DNA from: an uncultured Bacillaceae bacterium
GTDB taxonomy: Bacteria > Bacillota > Bacilli > Bacillales > Cytobacillaceae
Direction: 5' to 3'
Length of the DNA: 64,000 nucleotides
NCBI GenBank assembly: GCA_937995745.1
Contig: CALKIU010000131.1
Location: 1 to 64,000, forward strand
Every line of letters begins with the position of its first letter. Position 1 is the stretch's first letter. The position numbers and the translations under genes were made by a program. The notes below the pieces were generated by a model. It did no database searches. It saw nothing but the letters and a program-made list of their open reading frames with translations, and was not told where the DNA came from. Shown here in pieces: positions 62,434 through 64,000 of the stretch.

Positions 62434-62991
62434 TTATGCACGGGAAACGTAAGTGCCGTCATCCGTGTTGACAACGATCGTATCTCCTTCATTAACGAAA
62501 AACGGCACTTGGACGGTAATACCCGTTTCCAGCACTGCAGGTTTGGAACCGCCGGAGGCAGTATCTCCTCTGATGCCGGGTTCTGTAGAAACTACTTTAA
62601 GTTCTACGGTCTTCGGCAATTCAATTCCCAACGTTTCTCCTTGATACATAATAATGGAAACTTCCATATTCTCTTTCAAAAATTTTAACTCATGTTCAAT
62701 TTGCGAAGCTGACAATTCAATTTGTTCATATGTTTCATTGTCCATGAAAACATGCTGATCGCCGCTGGCATATAAATATTGCATCCTGTGCGTTTCAATT
62801 TGCGCCCTGGCCACCTTTTCGCCGGCGCGGAATGTTTTTTCCTGGATGGCGCCTGTACGAAGATTGCGCAATTTGGAACGAACAAAAGCCGCCCCTTTTC
62901 CCGGTTTAACGTGCTGGAAGTCCATGACCCTCCAAATTTCGCCATCCACTTCAATGGTTAGACCTGTACGAAAATCATTCACTGAAATCAT
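62434..62991 (-). CDS. efp: translation elongation factor P
   Basis: A 185-residue three-domain tRNA mimic that relieves ribosome stalling at polyproline stretches. Lys32 in the loop KPGKGAAF is the residue that carries 5-aminopentanol in B. subtilis EF-P. The second and third OB domains contain [11 protein letters not shown] and the end [33 protein letters not shown] precedes the ATG. It follows yqhT by 128 bases on the same strand, as in B. subtilis. Confidence 0.97.
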   Translation of the reverse strand: MISVNDFRTGLTIEVDGEIWRVMDFQHVKPGKGAAFVRSKLRNLRTGAIQEKTFRAGEKVARAQIETHRMQYLYASGDQHVFMDNETYEQIELSASQIEHELKFLKENMEVSIIMYQGETLGIELPKTVELKVVSTEPGIRGDTASGGSKPAVLETGITVQVPFFVNEGDTIVVNTDDGTYVSRA

Positions 62992-63119
62992 GCGAAAATC
63001 CTCCCAAAGATTTAATGTACTTTCCGGCGGGACGCACCGCTAGTGACAGTATCTTTCCCTGTCTTTAAAATAAAAAAACCGGATTCCTATATTGCATGGA
63101 TATTGTACAAAAGCGGATA

Positions 63120-64000
63120 TTATAGAATGAGCAGTTCCTTGGTTGAATGAGTGAGAACTTCATTTCCGTCGGCCGTTATGAGCACATCGTCTTCAATGCG
63201 GACGCCGCCCAGTCCCGGGATATAAATTCCCGGTTCGACCGTCACGACCATTCCCGGTTCGAGAACGGTTTCCGAACGGATGGAAAGTGCGGGACCTTCG
63301 TGCACCTCGAGGCCGATGCCGTGTCCTGTGGAGTGGCCGAAATAATCCCCGTAGCCTTTTTCAGCGATATAGTCTCTAGCCAAAGCATCCGCTGCTTTCC
63401 CGCTCATTCCCGCTTTCAGACCTCTGACTCCTCTTCTTTGCGCTTCCAATACAATATGATAAATCTCTTTTAACTGCGGATCCGGTTCCCCCACTGCAAC
63501 GGTCCGGGTGATATCAGATACGTAGCCTTGATAAAGGGCGCCGTAATCCAATGTGACCATGTCTCCCTTTTCAATCACTTTTTCTGATGCTACGCCGTGG
63601 GGCATGGCTGACCGGTAACCGGAAGCGACAATGATATCAAATGAAGAAGAAGTTGCACCGGCTTTTCGCATAAAAAATTCCAGTTCATTGGCGACTTCCA
63701 CTTCAGTCACGCCGGGACGGATGAAGCCGATGATATGCCTGAAAGCGGCGTCGGCAATATCCGCTGCTTTCTTTAATATATTAATCTCTGCATCACTCTT
63801 AATCAAGCGTAATTTTTCAATCATTCCGGAAACGGGAACCAATTCTGTCTTAAATGTTTGTTCGTAAGTCTTATATTCAGCATATGTAACGTAATCCTGT
63901 TCAAATCCGAGCTTCCGTATCCCGAGACTTTTCACTTCCTCTGCCAATTTGTTCACGATCGGCCCTTCATGTTTTACAATTTCAAATCCGGAGCATTGTT
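63120..64000 (-). CDS. yqhT: Xaa-Pro dipeptidase/aminopeptidase YqhT, 5' end beyond the window
   Basis: The C-terminal 293 residues of an M24 (pita-bread fold) metallopeptidase that releases residues before proline. The five metal ligands are visible in TLDYGALYQGYVSDITR (two Asp), GHSTGHGIGLEVHE (His), TVEPGIYIPG (Glu) and VRIEDDV (Glu). The frame is open to the right edge (reading FEIVKHEGPIV before an internal GTG), so the gene is truncated by the window and its start is not here. Neighbourhood with efp is conserved. Confidence 0.93.
   Translation of the reverse strand, partial: QCSGFEIVKHEGPIVNKLAEEVKSLGIRKLGFEQDYVTYAEYKTYEQTFKTELVPVSGMIEKLRLIKSDAEINILKKAADIADAAFRHIIGFIRPGVTEVEVANELEFFMRKAGATSSSFDIIVASGYRSAMPHGVASEKVIEKGDMVTLDYGALYQGYVSDITRTVAVGEPDPQLKEIYHIVLEAQRRGVRGLKAGMSGKAADALARDYIAEKGYGDYFGHSTGHGIGLEVHEGPALSIRSETVLEPGMVVTVEPGIYIPGLGGVRIEDDVLITADGNEVLTHSTKELLIL

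Noticed and set aside
1..64000. tRNA, rRNA, CRISPR array, prophage or intact insertion sequence
   Set aside because: No cloverleaf, rRNA segment, regular direct repeat array, integrase-attachment pair or transposase was seen; XerD is the housekeeping recombinase.

Overview
The window is a stretch of chromosome from a spore-forming member of the Bacillaceae. The backbone gene order (xerD-yqzK-fur-spoIIM, yqxK-nudF, polY, proI-namA-rnz-zwf-gndA-polYB-yqjE-mmdA-mce, bkd operon, yqiK-spo0A-spoIVB-recN-ahrC-yqxC-dxs-ispA-xseBA-nusB-yqhY-accCB-spoIIIAH..AA-efp-yqhT) follows the Bacillus subtilis yqh-yqk region closely. The proteins are clearly Bacillus-type and the base composition is moderate. The exact genus cannot be fixed by reading alone. 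No rRNA, tRNA, CRISPR array, prophage or intact insertion sequence was seen.

1-7.2 kb: minus-strand housekeeping and sporulation genes (xerD, yqzK, fur, spoIIM, yqxK/EndoQ-like, nudF, yqkE, a YolD protein, a UvrX-type Y-family polymerase). A 44-codon plus-strand gene for the FtsZ inhibitor MciZ lies between nudF and yqkE behind a SigE-type promoter. The polymerase has a SigA promoter with a LexA box in its spacer. 7.2-15 kb: a respiratory nitrate reductase operon narGHJI, convergent with a nitrate/nitrite transporter narK, inserted into the yqj region. 15-25.6 kb: SDR yqjQ, proline synthesis (proI), NamA, RNase Z, the oxidative pentose phosphate pair zwf/gndA, a second Y-family polymerase and an M20 peptidase.

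26-40 kb: a catabolic block for branched-chain amino acids. Leucine dehydrogenase, lpdV and the BkdAA/AB/B complex make branched acyl-CoAs. A carboxyltransferase, methylmalonyl-CoA epimerase, both mutase subunits and the MeaB chaperone take propionyl-CoA to succinyl-CoA. The B. subtilis ptb, buk and bkdR genes are missing. A 30-residue Prli42-like stressosome peptide is encoded between mce and meaB. 40.6-53.2 kb: yqzF, yqiK, spo0A (with SigH promoter and 0A box), spoIVB, recN, ahrC, yqxC, dxs, ispA, xseB, xseA, nusB; folD is absent from its usual place. 53.2-64 kb: yqhY, accC, accB, the eight-gene spoIIIA operon (SigE promoter, two probable non-canonical AUU/AUC starts), efp and a partial yqhT.

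The most unusual signal is between nusB and yqhY. The plus strand carries a cobalamin-riboswitch-like core followed by a terminator hairpin, although every neighbouring gene is on the minus strand. It looks like an orphan B12-sensing RNA, in a window that also encodes a B12-dependent mutase pathway. The next most useful observations are the ATT start of spoIIIAD, the 29-codon leader frame coupled to mutA, and the small genes mciZ and prli42.
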